Below are positions 1-28,353 of a stretch of 64,000 nucleotides of DNA, in pieces. Each line of letters opens with the position of its first letter. Position 1 is the first letter of the stretch. The stretch is from positions 558,001 through 622,000 of the forward strand of contig BAAHQB010000081.1 in NCBI GenBank assembly GCA_054601695.1, in the 5' to 3' direction. This DNA comes from Amorphochlora amoebiformis (Eukaryota; Cercozoa; Chlorarachniophyceae). A program made the translations under genes and the position numbers. The notes below the pieces were generated by a model, which saw only the letters and a program-made list of their open reading frames with translations, made no database searches and had not been told where the DNA came from.

Positions 1-167
1 ATACATATACAAGTGTCAATACGTACACGTACATATCATGAATATCTAATACGAGTACATTATCAGAAGATGTGTTCATGTACGCAGGTAGTAACCACTA
101 TTATCAACACAATTGATGGATATCCCGCACATAAACATACGAACGAATGTACATGAATAACTATCAG

Positions 168-7698
<7,531 letters not shown>

Positions 7699-7818
7699 AT
7701 GGGGGCCGTTCGGTCCGGGCCACCTGGAAATCCAGCCAGTGGCGACCTCGCAGAGGTTGACGATTCGGGGGAGTTTGACTCGTTGCCCGATGTTTCTGAT
7801 TCGGATGACGATGAGTAA
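7699..7818 (+). CDS. Acidic C-terminal exon, gene otherwise unseen
   Basis: After the acceptor GCGACCAG|ATG the frame runs 39 codons to TAA and ends in an Asp/Ser-rich tail (SDSDDDE). An in-frame TAG lies four codons upstream, so either this is a terminal exon or the ATG starts a very small protein. Base composition is far from the surrounding AT repeat, which favours coding. The tail type is common in nuclear proteins, but there is no family signal. Upstream exons were not found. Confidence 0.35.
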   Translation: MGAVRSGPPGNPASGDLAEVDDSGEFDSLPDVSDSDDDE

Positions 7819-8133
7819 TTACTCTGGAACCCCAGTCAATAGGGAGCAGCGGCCAGGAGGCTTTAAGTATATATAATCTACTAGTCTAGTGTATCATAGT
7901 AGTATACGTATTTTACAATGATCTAGATAATATACTATCATGCGAAATCTTGAGCCTGCCGTGTATGCATAGACTATTGACATTGAATCCGCAAATGATA
8001 ACACAACTCAACAAATATACCAAGAAACTCTAGAAACCATGGCGAAACTGTGGCACTATGGCGGCAGCAGTCGACAGTAGTTTAACCGGAGGGAGCGACT
8101 GGTCATCGGGACGAGATGTTATGCAGTAGTTGG

Positions 8134-8356
8134 CTAGGATTTATACTCTACAATGAACGCTCCTGCTTTGGTTTTCCTTGCCTGTGTGTGTGTGTATACA
8201 TATTACATTAAATGTTATATATATTGGATTACTCATATTTATGGCATATTTTTCAGAAAGAAGTATTGGATAAATAGTACATACATTACATATAGTTACA
8301 TATGTAGAAATATATACATATATTTATATATCACATATGTATGTGTGCATACATTG

Positions 8357-8392
<36 letters not shown>

Positions 8393-8459
8393 ATGTATAA
8401 AAATAGAAATAAAATATATTTGTTAATTTATACATCCACATGTATGAGTATACGTATGC

Positions 8460-8490
<31 letters not shown>

Positions 8491-8550
8491 ATGTAGTATG
8501 AATATATATGTAAATATATATGTTTACATATAAAAAAAATGGAAATAGTG

Positions 8551-8608
<58 letters not shown>

Positions 8609-8725
8609 TGCATTACTATTTGTATGATGTGTAGTTATGAACATGCATACATAGTATATATCTATATATGCATGTATGTATATGTATTATATATTATATA
8701 TTATATATATATACATATATATATG

Positions 8726-8769
<44 letters not shown>

Positions 8770-8784
8770 TATTCGGCATTTGTA

Positions 8785-8829
<45 letters not shown>

Positions 8830-8931
8830 AAGTTATAAGCATAAGTAGTATATGTATAAACCTGGTCTCTCTCTCTCCTCCTTTCTGCTTGTCTATGCGC
8901 CTATATGAGGTTTACATATACAATGTATATA

Positions 8932-8962
<31 letters not shown>

Positions 8963-9508
8963 GTATATACATATATATATTATATACATACACATTTCCC
9001 AGACCAAATTCTCAAATAAAATTCAGTACATATGGGATTCCAACCCAAGTGTCCCAAAATCCGTCTGATAGATAGTGGACCGACATATCTCACGCAATAG
9101 AACGTGTATGCAACTGACATACATCGGGAATTCCGATGATGACTAGGTATTCAGGTGCCTACAGGGCTTATTCAAATATGCCGTAGAAACTCAAATAAAA
9201 GGTGACGAATGGTATATATATTCACTTGCTAGTCAAAGGTTTTGTGTTAAGATAATGTTCAGTTGTAAGCACTCCTTTCAATATGTAAGAATGTATTATA
9301 CATGGAGATATTTCGATACATGTATATACGTGTAGATATTTATTATAAATACAGATTTACAGATGCATATATGTAAATAAGAAGAAAACATATGCGTATA
9401 TTTATATATATATATATATATATATGTATATGTATATATATATATCTATATTATGTGTTTAAGTATATATATATATATGTGCATATACAAATTAAAAATA
9501 TATATATA

Positions 9509-9559
<51 letters not shown>

Positions 9560-9634
9560 CCTCTTCTATTGCCACGGCCTTCTTATGCTCTTCTGCCAGG
9601 ATATGCCACATAATCGAGTTCTGTAAATATGTAT

Positions 9635-9688
<54 letters not shown>

Positions 9689-9747
9689 ATATGTGTGTGT
9701 ATATATACACGAAGGTGATATAAACTGAATGCATACATACATATAAT

Positions 9748-9787
<40 letters not shown>

Positions 9788-9975
9788 ATAATATATATAT
9801 ATATATATGTATACTATAATATATATATTTATTATAGTATGTATATTCCCATAAATATATTCTGAATACATGTTGATTAAGTTAGAATAGCATATGTAAT
9901 ATATATATATATATATATATTTGTACTATGTGAATAATATATATATATACATATGTATATATATATATGTGTGTG

Positions 9976-10014
<39 letters not shown>

Positions 10015-10148
10015 CCTATACGTGTATGTATACACATATGCAATATTTATGTACTTGCCAACATAATATATGTTCGTAAATATGACAAATGTAATACATG
10101 TTTTAATACACACACATATATGTATATATATACATATATGTATGTGTA

Positions 10149-10230
<82 letters not shown>

Positions 10231-10233
10231 TAT

Positions 10234-10268
<35 letters not shown>

Positions 10269-10445
10269 TATATATATAAATATGCATGTATATATACCAT
10301 GTGATTCTTGAAGATTTGTAAATTTGACTTGATATCCCTGCACATTTTGTAATACATATATACCAAATATATATGAATATATGTATGTGTAGTTACATAT
10401 GTACACACATATATATACATATATATATATATATTACATATACAC

Positions 10446-10491
<46 letters not shown>

Positions 10492-10530
10492 CTGTACATG
10501 AATATACGCATTGACATATTTATATTCTCA

Positions 10531-10567
<37 letters not shown>

Positions 10568-10746
10568 GTATATATTTACACTAACTTACATATACATGTC
10601 TATATGTACATAATTATTCAGAAGTATCCCTGCAATAATATTTAATATGAAAATATATTTTGAAAGTATGTCCATGCATCTAAATAAAATAAAAATGTTC
10701 ACCTATTTTTGTTTCGCATGTATTTATTTCTATTTTACATATACAA

Positions 10747-10777
<31 letters not shown>

Positions 10778-10830
10778 GTAATAGATATATACACAAATAC
10801 ATATATGTGTGTATATATAATTTGTATGGA

Positions 10831-10866
<36 letters not shown>

Positions 10867-10918
10867 ATGGATATATACACAAATACATATATGTGTGTAT
10901 ATATAATTTGTATGGATC

Positions 10919-10950
<32 letters not shown>

Positions 10951-11054
10951 CATATGTATATATTAATATACATTTATACACATATATGTATGTGTATCGG
11001 TATATGTGTGTATGTGTATATATGTTACATACACAGGGATATAAATATGCATAC

Positions 11055-11094
<40 letters not shown>

Positions 11095-11796
11095 CATATA
11101 CATTATATGCACATACGTATGCATACATTTGTAAATACACACACACATATTATATATCTACATACATATATATATACATGTATATGTGCATATGTATATA
11201 ACACACCGCACACATACATTCAGATACACCTTTAAATTTAATCTAGATCAACATGTTCTTACACGCAGATATATACATACACACACACAGATATATACAT
11301 ACAAACACACATACACACGCAAAAGAACTCACTGGAGAGTCTTAAACAGGTCGTTCACCTTCGAGGTTAGGGTTAGGGTTAGAGTTGGGGGTGAGGGTTA
11401 GGGTTAGGTTAGTGTTAGGGTTAGGGTTAGTTTTAGGGTTAAAATTTGGGTTAGGATCAGGGTTCGGGTTAGGGTTCACGTTAGGGTTCGTGGGTCTGAG
11501 TTAGGGTTCGGACTATAGGTAAGGTTCCAGTTAGGTCAGTGGTTATCCTGATACCATGCTTGGAGTTCGGCTAGGGTTTGGGTTAGTCTTGGGTTAGGGT
11601 TGGGTTAGGGTTACGGTCAGGCTTAGGGTTAGGTTACAGTTAGGGTTAGGATTAGGGTTAGGCTTAGGGTTAGGGTTAGGGTTAGGGTTAGGGTTATGTT
11701 GGTTTAAACCAGCTTGGTATGGTCATCTGAGTTTTCATCTAACCACAAGATATCATCTCTGTTGATCCATCTAGCGTTAGGATTAGGGCTAGGGTA

Positions 11797-11841
<45 letters not shown>

Positions 11842-11890
11842 CATATATATGTATATATTAATTTATACATATATGTATGTCACACACATT

Positions 11891-11922
<32 letters not shown>

Positions 11923-12640
11923 TATATATATATATGTATGTATATATTTTAACATTAAGGCTAGGATTATCGTTGGGATTAGGGTTAGGGTTAGAGTTCA
12001 AATTGGAGTATGATTTAGAGCTATACTTAGGGTTGGGTTGAACTGAAATTGGGTTAGGGTTAGGGTTATGGTTAGGGTTATGGTTAGGGTTAGGGCTCAT
12101 TTTAGGGCTGTGGTTAGGGTTCGGTTGAACTGGGGTTAGGGTTAGGGTTAGGGTTAGGGTTAGGGTTAGGGTTAGGATTAGTTTAGAGATGTGGTCAGGG
12201 TTGGGTTTGAACTAGAGTTAGGGTTGGGGATACGTTGTTGATTTGACCGTTTTAGATTCAGACTATTCCACATGTGTTCGAAAGTGAGATCAAAAGTTTC
12301 CGCCTAGGGTTACTGTTAAGGTGAGGGTTTTGCATTATGGTTAGGGTTAGGGTTACAGTTACGGTTAGGAATAGAACTAACCATTACGACAACAGAATTA
12401 GGGTTACGGTCAGGGATAGACAGACGTACAATTAGGGATATAAGTGACCATTATGACTACAGAATTAAAGTTAGATAAGGCGTGGGTCTCTGAGACCTTC
12501 TCTGAGCTTAGCCCCACCTGGGATTTAGGGTTGGGTTAGGGTTAGGGTTAGGGTTAGGGTTAGGGTTACTGTTAGGGTTACAAGTAGGGTTTGCGGTAAA
12601 TTGTAGGGTATGTACATAAACGTAGGTAAGCATTAGATTT

Positions 12641-12672
<32 letters not shown>

Positions 12673-12733
12673 ATGTGTATATAGATGTATATGTATATGC
12701 ATAAACATGTCGTTTCAATATATCTATGTATAC

Positions 12734-12779
<46 letters not shown>

Positions 12780-12853
12780 TATGTGAAGTATATATAAATT
12801 ATTACGGTTTGGAATAAGACTACCTGACGCCAAGTTTCGGCAAAGTTGGAGAG

Positions 12854-12893
<40 letters not shown>

Positions 12894-12903
12894 TTATACA
12901 TAT

Positions 12904-12984
<81 letters not shown>

Positions 12985-13336
12985 ATGTTTGTATAATAGT
13001 ATGTGTATAATATGCGTACAGTGCTTAGGTGAATTTATGTGTATACTTTACATAGATAGATATGTATATGTATACGGTTTGTATGAGCACATAAACGTAT
13101 ACATATATATATATTAAATATGTATGTATATATATATGTATATATAATATACATATATATATATATATATAATATATATATATATATATAATATATATAT
13201 ATATATATTATATATATAATATATAATATATATATGTATAAATATATCTATATATATATATATTTATATATAAATATATATAGAATCTCTCCCGATCCAA
13301 ATACATACTATATATTACATATATATATATATATAT

Positions 13337-13382
<46 letters not shown>

Positions 13383-14632
13383 CATTGTGTATACATATGT
13401 ATGAATACTTTATACATGTACATACATACATAAGTACATGTATATAATATATATATATATATATGTGTGTGTGTATGTACATGTGTATATATTGATATAG
13501 ATATATACATATAATAAAGCAACCTGAGTTTGACGCCGCAAAGATATTATTCTCCCCTCTTCCAAAACAGTTTCCTCCGGCAACGCCTTTAGACAAGGTT
13601 AGGGTCAGGGTTAGGGTTAGGATTAGGATTAAGATTAGGATAGGGATTAGGGTTAGGATCAGATTATTTTTCAGCATGTCTTAGTCCGAGGACCATTGAT
13701 TTAGGACCAGGGTTAGGGTTATGATTAGAGTTAGGGCTAGGGTTAGGGTTTGGGTTAGGGTAGGATAGAGTTGTTAGTTAAGGGAAGGATCAATGCATCT
13801 TCCTCTAGAAACGCAAGTCAGGTGAGGGTTAGGATTAGGATTACGGTTAGGGTTAGGGTTAGGGTTAGGGTTAGGTTAGGGTTAGGGTTAGGGTTAGGTT
13901 TTTAAAACACTTTGATCTGGGAACGCCTGTCGGTAAGTTAGAGTTATGGCAAGGGTTGGAGTTAGGGTTAGGCATATGGTTTATGTTAGGTTTAGGGTTA
14001 GGGTTATTGTTTGGGTTAGGGTTAGAACCAGAATTTCTAGATCCTAACCTTAAATAACTCTAACCCTAATTGCGCTGACCCTAACATGATCTCAGATTTA
14101 AGACGACTGCGGTATGGTTAGGGTTAGGGTAGATTAATGTTAGGATAAGGCTTATGGCTGAATTGACCCAAACCCTCCTACCTTAACCCCCAACTCTAAC
14201 CCTAACCCTGAACCCGAACCGACCTACTCATTGATCCTCGGACTAAGACATCCTGAATATCTGATCCTAATCCTTATCTTAACCCTATCCGTTACCCCAA
14301 CCCTAACCGTAATCCTAACCCCAGTTTCAACCCTAATCCTTACCTAACCCTAACCCTAACCCTAATGCTACGACTCTAACCCTCACAATACCCTGAACCA
14401 ACACACTCTTACCGTAATGATACTCCTAACTAACCCTAACCCTAACCCTAAACCTAATGCTGACCCTAGCGTTCTGACCCTAACTCTTACCCTAAGCCTA
14501 ACCCTAATCCTAACCCTAACCGTAATTGCAAGTTTATGGGTCTTAACCTTTCTATCCATTCCCTGTATTTCCTCGTTGTCGAATACCCTTAGGTTCATTA
14601 CGAGGGGTGAGGACCTAGTATGTATGTATGTA

Positions 14633-14689
<57 letters not shown>

Positions 14690-15497
14690 AATATATATGG
14701 GTATATATTCATATACATACATATATATGTACATACTACGTATCTATTTATGTATATTTATATGTATGAAAATTAGTATACATATATAGGTTGTTGAATA
14801 TAAATATATACACACATTTATATATATATATATATATATGTATGTATATGTATATAATTGTTAGTGCAGAAGTCCGACAGGCTGACAATCCCGTCTGGCC
14901 CACCAGGGAAGGCAATGAGCTCTTGTAGCGCACTGGTTTAGCAGCGTGGTTGGAAGTTCTCCGTTCATATTATGACGAATGATTATGGATAATGCAAGCG
15001 ATAGTCACATCCTGCTCATTCTTTCTTTCTTCCCTTCGAAGTCCATGGGGTTTCGGAACCTATGGGTTTCGGAACCTATGGTTTCGGAACCCATGTGTTT
15101 TGGAACCCATGGGTTTCGGAACCCATGTATTTCGGAACCCATGGGTTTCGGAACAAATGTATTTCGGAACCCATGTGTTTTGGACCATGGGTTCCGAAAC
15201 CCATGTATTTCGGAACCCATGTATTTCGGAATCCATGTGTTTTGGAACCCATGTATCTTCGGAACCCATGGGTTTCGCGTTCCGACTATTATTTGCCTAC
15301 TCGTCGAGCTCGATCTAAACTTTGTAATACTATTTCCTTGTAGCTTTAGGTTTCAGTTCCATTAGTGATATAGACATAAACTACACATATATATGCACAT
15401 ACATATGTACATATATATATATACATATACACATATATACATGTAATATTTACCTCAATTTGTAAGGTGTATATTTTGCAGTTCGCCGGGGTGAATA

Positions 15498-15551
<54 letters not shown>

Positions 15552-15609
15552 TATGTGTATATATACATATACATATATATATATATACATATGTATATAA
15601 ATATGCTTG

Positions 15610-15642
<33 letters not shown>

Positions 15643-15799
15643 ATATATATATATATGTGTGTGTATGTATATATCAGGATTAGGCTTAGGGTTAGTGTTA
15701 GGGTTAGTAAAGGGTTAGGGTTAGGGTTAGATTTGCCTATGAATCGTCCATTTTTCCATGAAAAGAAATTGCTCATATATTCTTTGTCCAAGGGCTATT

Positions 15800-15855
<56 letters not shown>

Positions 15856-15938
15856 ATATGTATAGATATATTATAATAATTGGTTGATTAGGGGCAATAT
15901 TTTATTTCCAGTCTCCTAAATAACTATATATACATGTA

Positions 15939-15980
<42 letters not shown>

Positions 15981-16046
15981 TGTATATACATAATGTAGAT
16001 TAATTTGAATATATCTACAAATACATTTTTTATATATATATATAAA

Positions 16047-16091
<45 letters not shown>

Positions 16092-16195
16092 CGTACAAGC
16101 GCACATATAGATATGATCCTTTCATGATCCTAACACAAGCCAAAAACCTTTTATTTTCGCGTAATTGCCATCAAGCTCAGCCTGACGTCTCTTTG
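8134..16195 (-). CDS. Unidentified protein assembled from 17 micro-exons (5' partial)
   Basis: Exons in transcription order: 16148-16195, 15737-15794, 15301-15343, 14977-15011, 14879-14932, 14548-14614, 13524-13586, 12824-12853, 12497-12517, 12248-12303, 11710-11770, 11333-11358, 10703-10729, 10298-10337, 9561-9620, 8862-8900, 8134-8181 (stop TAG). Lengths are 21-67 nt and phases agree at all 16 junctions, giving about 257 residues with no internal stop. Readable pieces: [33 protein letters not shown], and a charged helical C-terminus ([24 protein letters not shown]) ending in GAFIVEYKS. One junction uses GC-AG (15737). Introns are (AT)n, TTAGGG/CCCTAA blocks and a GGAACCCATG minisatellite. 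I do not recognise the family. Exons 12497-12517, 14879-14932 (weak donor) and 15737-15794 are the least certain. Confidence 0.6.
10776..10925. repeat. Near-identical tandem duplication, unit 86 bp
   Basis: The block from TATGTAAT(A/G)GATATATACA to TTTGTATGGATC occurs at 10776 and 10862 with one clear change outside the AT spacer. It lies in an intron of the minus-strand micro-exon gene. Confidence 0.8.
11360..12600. repeat. Interstitial telomere-like repeat (TTAGGG on + strand), degenerate
   Basis: TTAGGG units with frequent substitutions (TTAGGA, TTACGG, TTCGGG) fill most of this span. Three predicted minus-strand exons (11710-11770, 12248-12303, 12497-12517) sit in the non-repetitive gaps, so the repeat is intron, not a chromosome end. 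Confidence 0.85.
13590..14545. repeat. Telomere-like repeat that switches strand at about 14045
   Basis: The + strand reads TTAGGG up to about 14035, then CCCTAA from about 14045 to 14540. The two halves could pair as a large imperfect hairpin. It lies between predicted exons 14548-14614 and 13524-13586. Confidence 0.8.
15035..15280. repeat. Minisatellite of about 17 bp (TTTCGGAACCCATGNGT)
   Basis: About 14-15 units with the core GGAACCCATG, many containing the palindrome CCCATGGG. It reads open in several frames (repeats of GFRNPW type), but the gene evidence around it makes it an intron of the minus-strand micro-exon gene. Confidence 0.8.
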
Positions 16196-16286
16196 CTATA
16201 TACACTTGAAACCGCTTGCAATCAAATTAGAGTTAGGGTTAGGGTTAGGGTAAGGCTAGGGTTCGGGTTGGATTTAGGTGGAAAAT

Positions 16287-16532
16287 AACGTTGGAGAGGG
16301 AACGAGCGTGGAGTCCAAAATTCTCACACTCTCGCACTCTCGCTTTCGCACAATCGCACTCTCGCACTCCCGCATTCTAGCATAATCGCACTCTCTCAGT
16401 CTTTTCGATTTCTTTCAGAGAGGGCTAGGATTAGGTTAGGGTTAGAGGTGATCAGGGTTAGGGTTAGGGCTAATACTAGTTTAGGTGAAGTCCGGAATAC
16501 CTTACATACTAGTAGAAGGTGTGGATCTGGAT
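16287..16532 (-). CDS. Possible further upstream exons of the micro-exon gene
   Basis: 16501-16532 reads PDPHLLLVCK before donor AAG|GTATTC. An exon ending at 16411 reads KSKRLRECDYARM and continues into Arg-Glu-Cys repeats encoded by a GCGAGAGT minisatellite. Phase permits the order 16532, 16411, 16195, but the repeat offers several GTG donors, so the left end cannot be fixed. Confidence 0.3.
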
Positions 16533-16595
16533 CTAGAAGTTGTAAATATAGGTGTATGCTTGTGTTTATATGTGTATTTGTATCGATAAGTGTAA

Positions 16596-16623
16596 CCTAT
16601 ATGAAAATATAATACATACACAC

Positions 16624-16676
<53 letters not shown>

Positions 16677-16770
16677 ACATACGCATATGTGTACCCTTCT
16701 ATATGTATTTATGTATGTATACGTGCATATACATACATATATATATATATATATACATATATATTTATAA

Positions 16771-16808
<38 letters not shown>

Positions 16809-16955
16809 CGTTGATAAATATATACATATATATATATATATGTATGTAAATATATATTATGTATATGTGTATATAACATAAATGTTAATATATATCACAT
16901 ACATACATATGTAAATATATATATACATATATATATATATATAATTATATACACA

Positions 16956-16991
<36 letters not shown>

Positions 16992-17117
16992 AGAGAGAGC
17001 ATATTTAATATATACATATATATATATATATACCTTTATTTATGTATCTAGTATATTACATGCATTATTCATTGTAATTCCATACAATATATATATATAT
17101 ATATATAAATAAATTAC

Positions 17118-17156
<39 letters not shown>

Positions 17157-17184
17157 GATATATCTATATATGTATGTATGTATA

Positions 17185-17234
<50 letters not shown>

Positions 17235-17277
17235 GTGTGTGTGTGCATATATATATATATATATATAATGTATATTA

Positions 17278-17311
<34 letters not shown>

Positions 17312-17312
17312 T
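16596..17312. repeat. AT microsatellite tract, no gene seen
   Basis: Runs of (AT)n, TATG and short GAGA units. No AG|exon|GT island of normal composition was found on either strand. Confidence 0.7.
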
Positions 17313-17683
17313 TGTTAAAACACCAATATAAATAGCATAAGGGAACGCAGTTCGAAGATTAAATATCGATAGGGCGTTGAAGTACAGTCGTAAGTACACT
17401 ACAATGGATGGAGATCGACAGAGATTTCGGAGATTATCTCATCCTGTAGTTACCGGTAGTAACGGGGCTTCAGAATATTAGGTGACAGAAATGACGTGAC
17501 GCCATGTTATGTTTCCAAAACTTTCCCGAAGATTCGAATGTGCTGAAGAAGTTAGAACGTTATTCCCTGAATGAACTAATTTCCTGAATGAACTGCCTCA
17601 GAATCTCACTTTATCACTCGTCATAATCCTATGGAATTTCAATCAATCTCTGTACTCCCTCCAACCATACCCTTGCGCTAACA
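17313..17683. mobile_element. Solo-LTR-like element, copy 1 (371 bp)
   Basis: Starts TGTTA and ends TAACA, the inverted ends typical of LTRs, and is flanked by AT repeat on both sides. It is clearly homologous along its length to 44289-44680 in the same orientation. Shared blocks include TATCGATA, TTACCGG, TGACGTCACGCCATGT (here TGACGTGACGCCATGT), GAAGATTCGA and AAGTTAGAACGTT. No coding region, primer-binding site or partner LTR is visible in the window. Confidence 0.6.
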
Positions 17684-17689
17684 ATATAT

Positions 17690-18300
<611 letters not shown>

Positions 18301-18355
18301 GTGTACGTAATATCTACATTTGTAGATATATGTACATACAGAGAGAGAGAGAGAG

Positions 18356-18386
<31 letters not shown>

Positions 18387-18510
18387 CACTGAAAGTGAGA
18401 ACATCCATGAAACACAAAAAAAATACAAACAGAACAAGCCACGGAAACACCAATATTCACGAGTTTCACTCCTAAAATAAGCCGCATCAATCACACCCAC
18501 TTTCACTTTA

Positions 18511-18839
18511 AGTAGCACTACCGAGGAAGGAAAGAACAAGATGAACGGTCGCAATGTTCACATGTTCATTAAGCCCCAAGGGACGAGGTTGGATCTTCGG
18601 TTTGGTTGCAGGCTTGGGCTTTGGTTTGGAATTAGGTTCTGCTGCTAGAGTTATTTTCCCCTCGTTTTCCGAGCTGTCTGGCCTGTTTTTGGCAGGAAGT
18701 TAGGAGACTTCGACTGGAGTGTGGTTCAAATGGAATTCTACCCGGACTTGGTCTTTGAATGCTTTTTGAAGCGTAACTTGGCCCCGGGAGAACTCGAATT
18801 CGAGCCCATGGCGAAAGGGAAGTTGAATTCCGAGCCGAA
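18511..18839 (-). pseudogene. Possible MAM33/p32-like fragment with an in-frame stop
   Basis: After acceptor TTTAG (18840-18841) one frame reads RLGIQLPFRH, GLEFEFSRGQ, VTLQKAFKDQ, VRVEFHLNHT, then a TAA at 18700-18702. The same frame then continues another 63 codons (linker with KPKPKPATKPK) to TAA at 18508-18510. The beta-strand pattern G-x-E-(L/F)-E ... V-T-L-x-K ... V-R-V-E-F-x-x-N-H resembles the start of the MAM33/C1QBP fold. The single stop suggests a pseudogene, a sequencing error or an unrecognised splice. All three minus frames are unusually open, so the family call is tentative. Confidence 0.35.
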
Positions 18840-18929
18840 CTAAACAGTTATCTTTTCGGCCGATATTTGAAGACCGAAAAGGAAATTTGCTTTAGATTAT
18901 TTCTTCGTGCAAACAAAAACAGCTGTGGG

Positions 18930-19297
18930 ATGATGGCGGGAATAGCACAACACGATTGGCTCTGCCGATGCGGCAAGTACAACCATGTATCATTCACGAA
19001 GCTGTGCATCCTGTGTAGAGAGATGAAGGCGAAGTGTGCGCTTACTTCTGGGGTATTTTTCCCGATCTCTTGCGATACGATACGAAGACCGACTGTTGAT
19101 TCAATTTTCTGCAGGCTCGAGATGCCAAGGAGTCCAACCGGTATACGAAAGGGAAGACACTTTATGACAAGGGTCAACCAGGGCGGGAGAAGGCGGCCGC
19201 AAACCGAGCGCTGGCTTGTGAGAAGCGCAAGCTCGAGGCGGAAAGGAAACGCGGAGGAGTTTGGTTTGGAAGTAATATCTCCAAGAATCTCTCCTAG
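18930..19297 (+). CDS. Small RanBP2-type zinc-finger protein (2 exons, 101 aa)
   Basis: Exon 1 is 18930-19052, exon 2 is 19115-19297 (TAG), with a 62-nt GT-AG intron, phase 0 on both sides. Residues 10-29 form a finger W-L-C-R-C-G-x-x-N ... C-I-L-C, close to the RanBP2 consensus but with one residue rather than two between the first cysteines. Exon 2 is basic and helical (KGKTLYDKGQ, ANRALACEKRKLEAERKR). Such fingers bind single-stranded RNA or ubiquitin in known families. Two ATGs at 18930 and 18933 could start it; an acceptor-like AACAG just upstream leaves room for another exon. The zinc-finger gene begins within a few hundred bases on the same strand. Confidence 0.8.
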
Positions 19298-19341
19298 CGA
19301 ATTCCATTGTGACTTCAATCCATCATTTACAACCATTCAAT

Positions 19342-19404
19342 ATGACAAACTTAGGTGTGAAGCTTGAACAGAAACAGTTTGAAGGTTTTGGATTCTGGAA
19401 CGAG
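19342..19404 (+). CDS. Candidate first exon of the C2H2 gene
   Basis: ATG at 19342 opens a frame reading MTNLGVKLEQ and then FEGFGFWNELKPDKF, of good coding composition. No visible donor gives the phase needed by exon 19638, so a small exon may be missing or this belongs elsewhere. The right end is approximate. Confidence 0.35.
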
Positions 19405-19637
19405 CTGAAACCGGACAAGTTTCGAAATGGTTACTCGAGACTAACTTGTCTTCCAATAAGAAAATTAACATCCCTCTGTAATTCCCGTATACTTCCAAAC
19501 TTCCACATAATCCAAGTTGATGTCTAACCTAGCGTACGCGCAAATGGACTACTCTCACATCAGGTGCTTGAAACATTACTAAACGTAGATAGCGCTTTGT
19601 CCTTTATTTATTCTTAACCCGTTTCTCCCACCTCCAG

Positions 19638-26986
<7,349 letters not shown>

Positions 26987-27424
26987 AATCCGGTGCTGTT
27001 CTGAGGTCGAAAGTAGATAGTCCTGGACGAGCCGAATGCCTATATTTGATTTACGGAACATGATTTTTTGAGCAAATTTATACGTATCAACGATCATAAC
27101 GGTTCAGACGCATGACTTATGCATGGTTGTGGATGCTAGCAATCTCGCTAGCTGGTATCTTGAGCTAGTTTTTTTAACTTGTACCTGTGTAAATATATAG
27201 CTAGATTCAGGCTTCGGTCTAAACTTTGACATCAAACTGGAAGTGTATCAGTACTAGCAGTAGTCACGCACGATTGATAAAACGGACTAGGGATGAATGA
27301 GTAGAAACCGTGAGTTCATCAGTTGAATACGCTTGTTAGTTAGGCTAACTTTAGTAAATTCAAGTCTCAGAAGATCAGCATTATCTGGACTATAAGCAGC
27401 GGAGTCCTAGCTTAACTCGGCAAG

Positions 27425-27842
27425 CGGCTTAAACCGTTGCTCCGATCGTCAAGGTAAGTTTGTCTCCTCAATTCCATCCGAATGCATTAACTTCCGAAGT
27501 TCACCTTGGATAGCGGGATTCGAACCTAAGGATAGGATGAACCAAGTTTAATTTTCAGGCCGTGGTCTACAGAGGTTCCCAATGACCCATACAAATCACC
27601 GTCTTTTAATAGCTCCGCAAGAAAATCGCTTGGCTGCATGTGACCTACTGAAGTTGAAAGATTGTAAATTTCAAAATACTTCCCTCTCTTCTGCCTTTCA
27701 TCTCTATCCCTCTGCGTTCTGGCTTGGGAGAACAAATCAATTAAATTACGTTCGAAAAGATCATCGCGGGCTTCGTCGAAGCCTCCCGATGGTGCTCGAA
27801 GAACAGATTCTGTGTGAAATTATTTCTGACTTAGTTCGCTGA
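27425..27842 (+). CDS. C-terminal exons of an unidentified protein
   Basis: Exons 27425-27453, 27559-27639 and 27731-27842 (TGA). Phases fit: AG|G gives Arg, AT|A gives Ile. The first junction uses a strong donor AAG|GTAAGT and acceptor TTTTCAG. Pieces read RLKPLLRSS, PWSTEVPNDPYKSPSF, and a hydrophobic-acidic end MVLEEQILCEIISDLVR. A 19-nt exon at 26987-27005 (IRCCSE) would fit upstream. No family recognised. About 70 codons visible; the 5' part is missing. Confidence 0.6.
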
Positions 27843-28225
27843 CGTAACATCTTTTTGGAATTTCAAAGAACCCACCTGACTCCATCCGTTTGGTCAGCAT
27901 TGAGCTAACCCAGCCTTCCGGGGGATTCTAAAGGGGAAATTGGATTTGAGTTGATATCGAAGGAAAATTGTCATTACCGATCGGTCATTCCTTGCTGGGG
28001 AAGCGCCGTGAGCTTGTATCCATGTAATGTCACTGGACCCTAATGTATTCTAGAACTATTATTATGTTATTGCATTTGTGTTAGTTCTCATTTAAATTAT
28101 TAGTAATCCATTGTTGGCCCTCTAATGGTTATCTGTTATCATTATTTTGCTATTATTATTAGTAATATTACTAATTACATTTACAAAATTTGGATATGCG
28201 CATATACATATATATATAATTATAT

Positions 28226-28261
<36 letters not shown>

Positions 28262-28317
28262 GTATACATACATGTATATGCACATATTAACAGATATATA
28301 TATATATATGTATATAA

Positions 28318-28353
<36 letters not shown>

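Noticed and set aside
8058-8125. Plus-strand first exon MAAAVDSSLTGGSDW
   Set aside because: Good start context, but no downstream exon joins in phase, and the interval lies just past the stop of the minus-strand micro-exon gene, probably in its 3' UTR.
14871-14975. tRNA-like sequence (TAGCGCACTGGTTTAGCAGCG)
   Set aside because: Resembles an A box, but no cloverleaf with paired acceptor and T arms can be drawn; minus-strand exons explain the island.
18652-18843. Plus-strand terminal exon reading VVQMEFYPDLVFECFLKR
   Set aside because: Overlaps the minus-strand MAM33-like frame, which has the better beta-strand pattern and an acceptor. All frames here are open because the region is GC-richer.
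27505-27540. B-box-like GGTTCGAATCCCGC on the minus strand
   Set aside because: The expected T stem does not pair and no anticodon arm is present.
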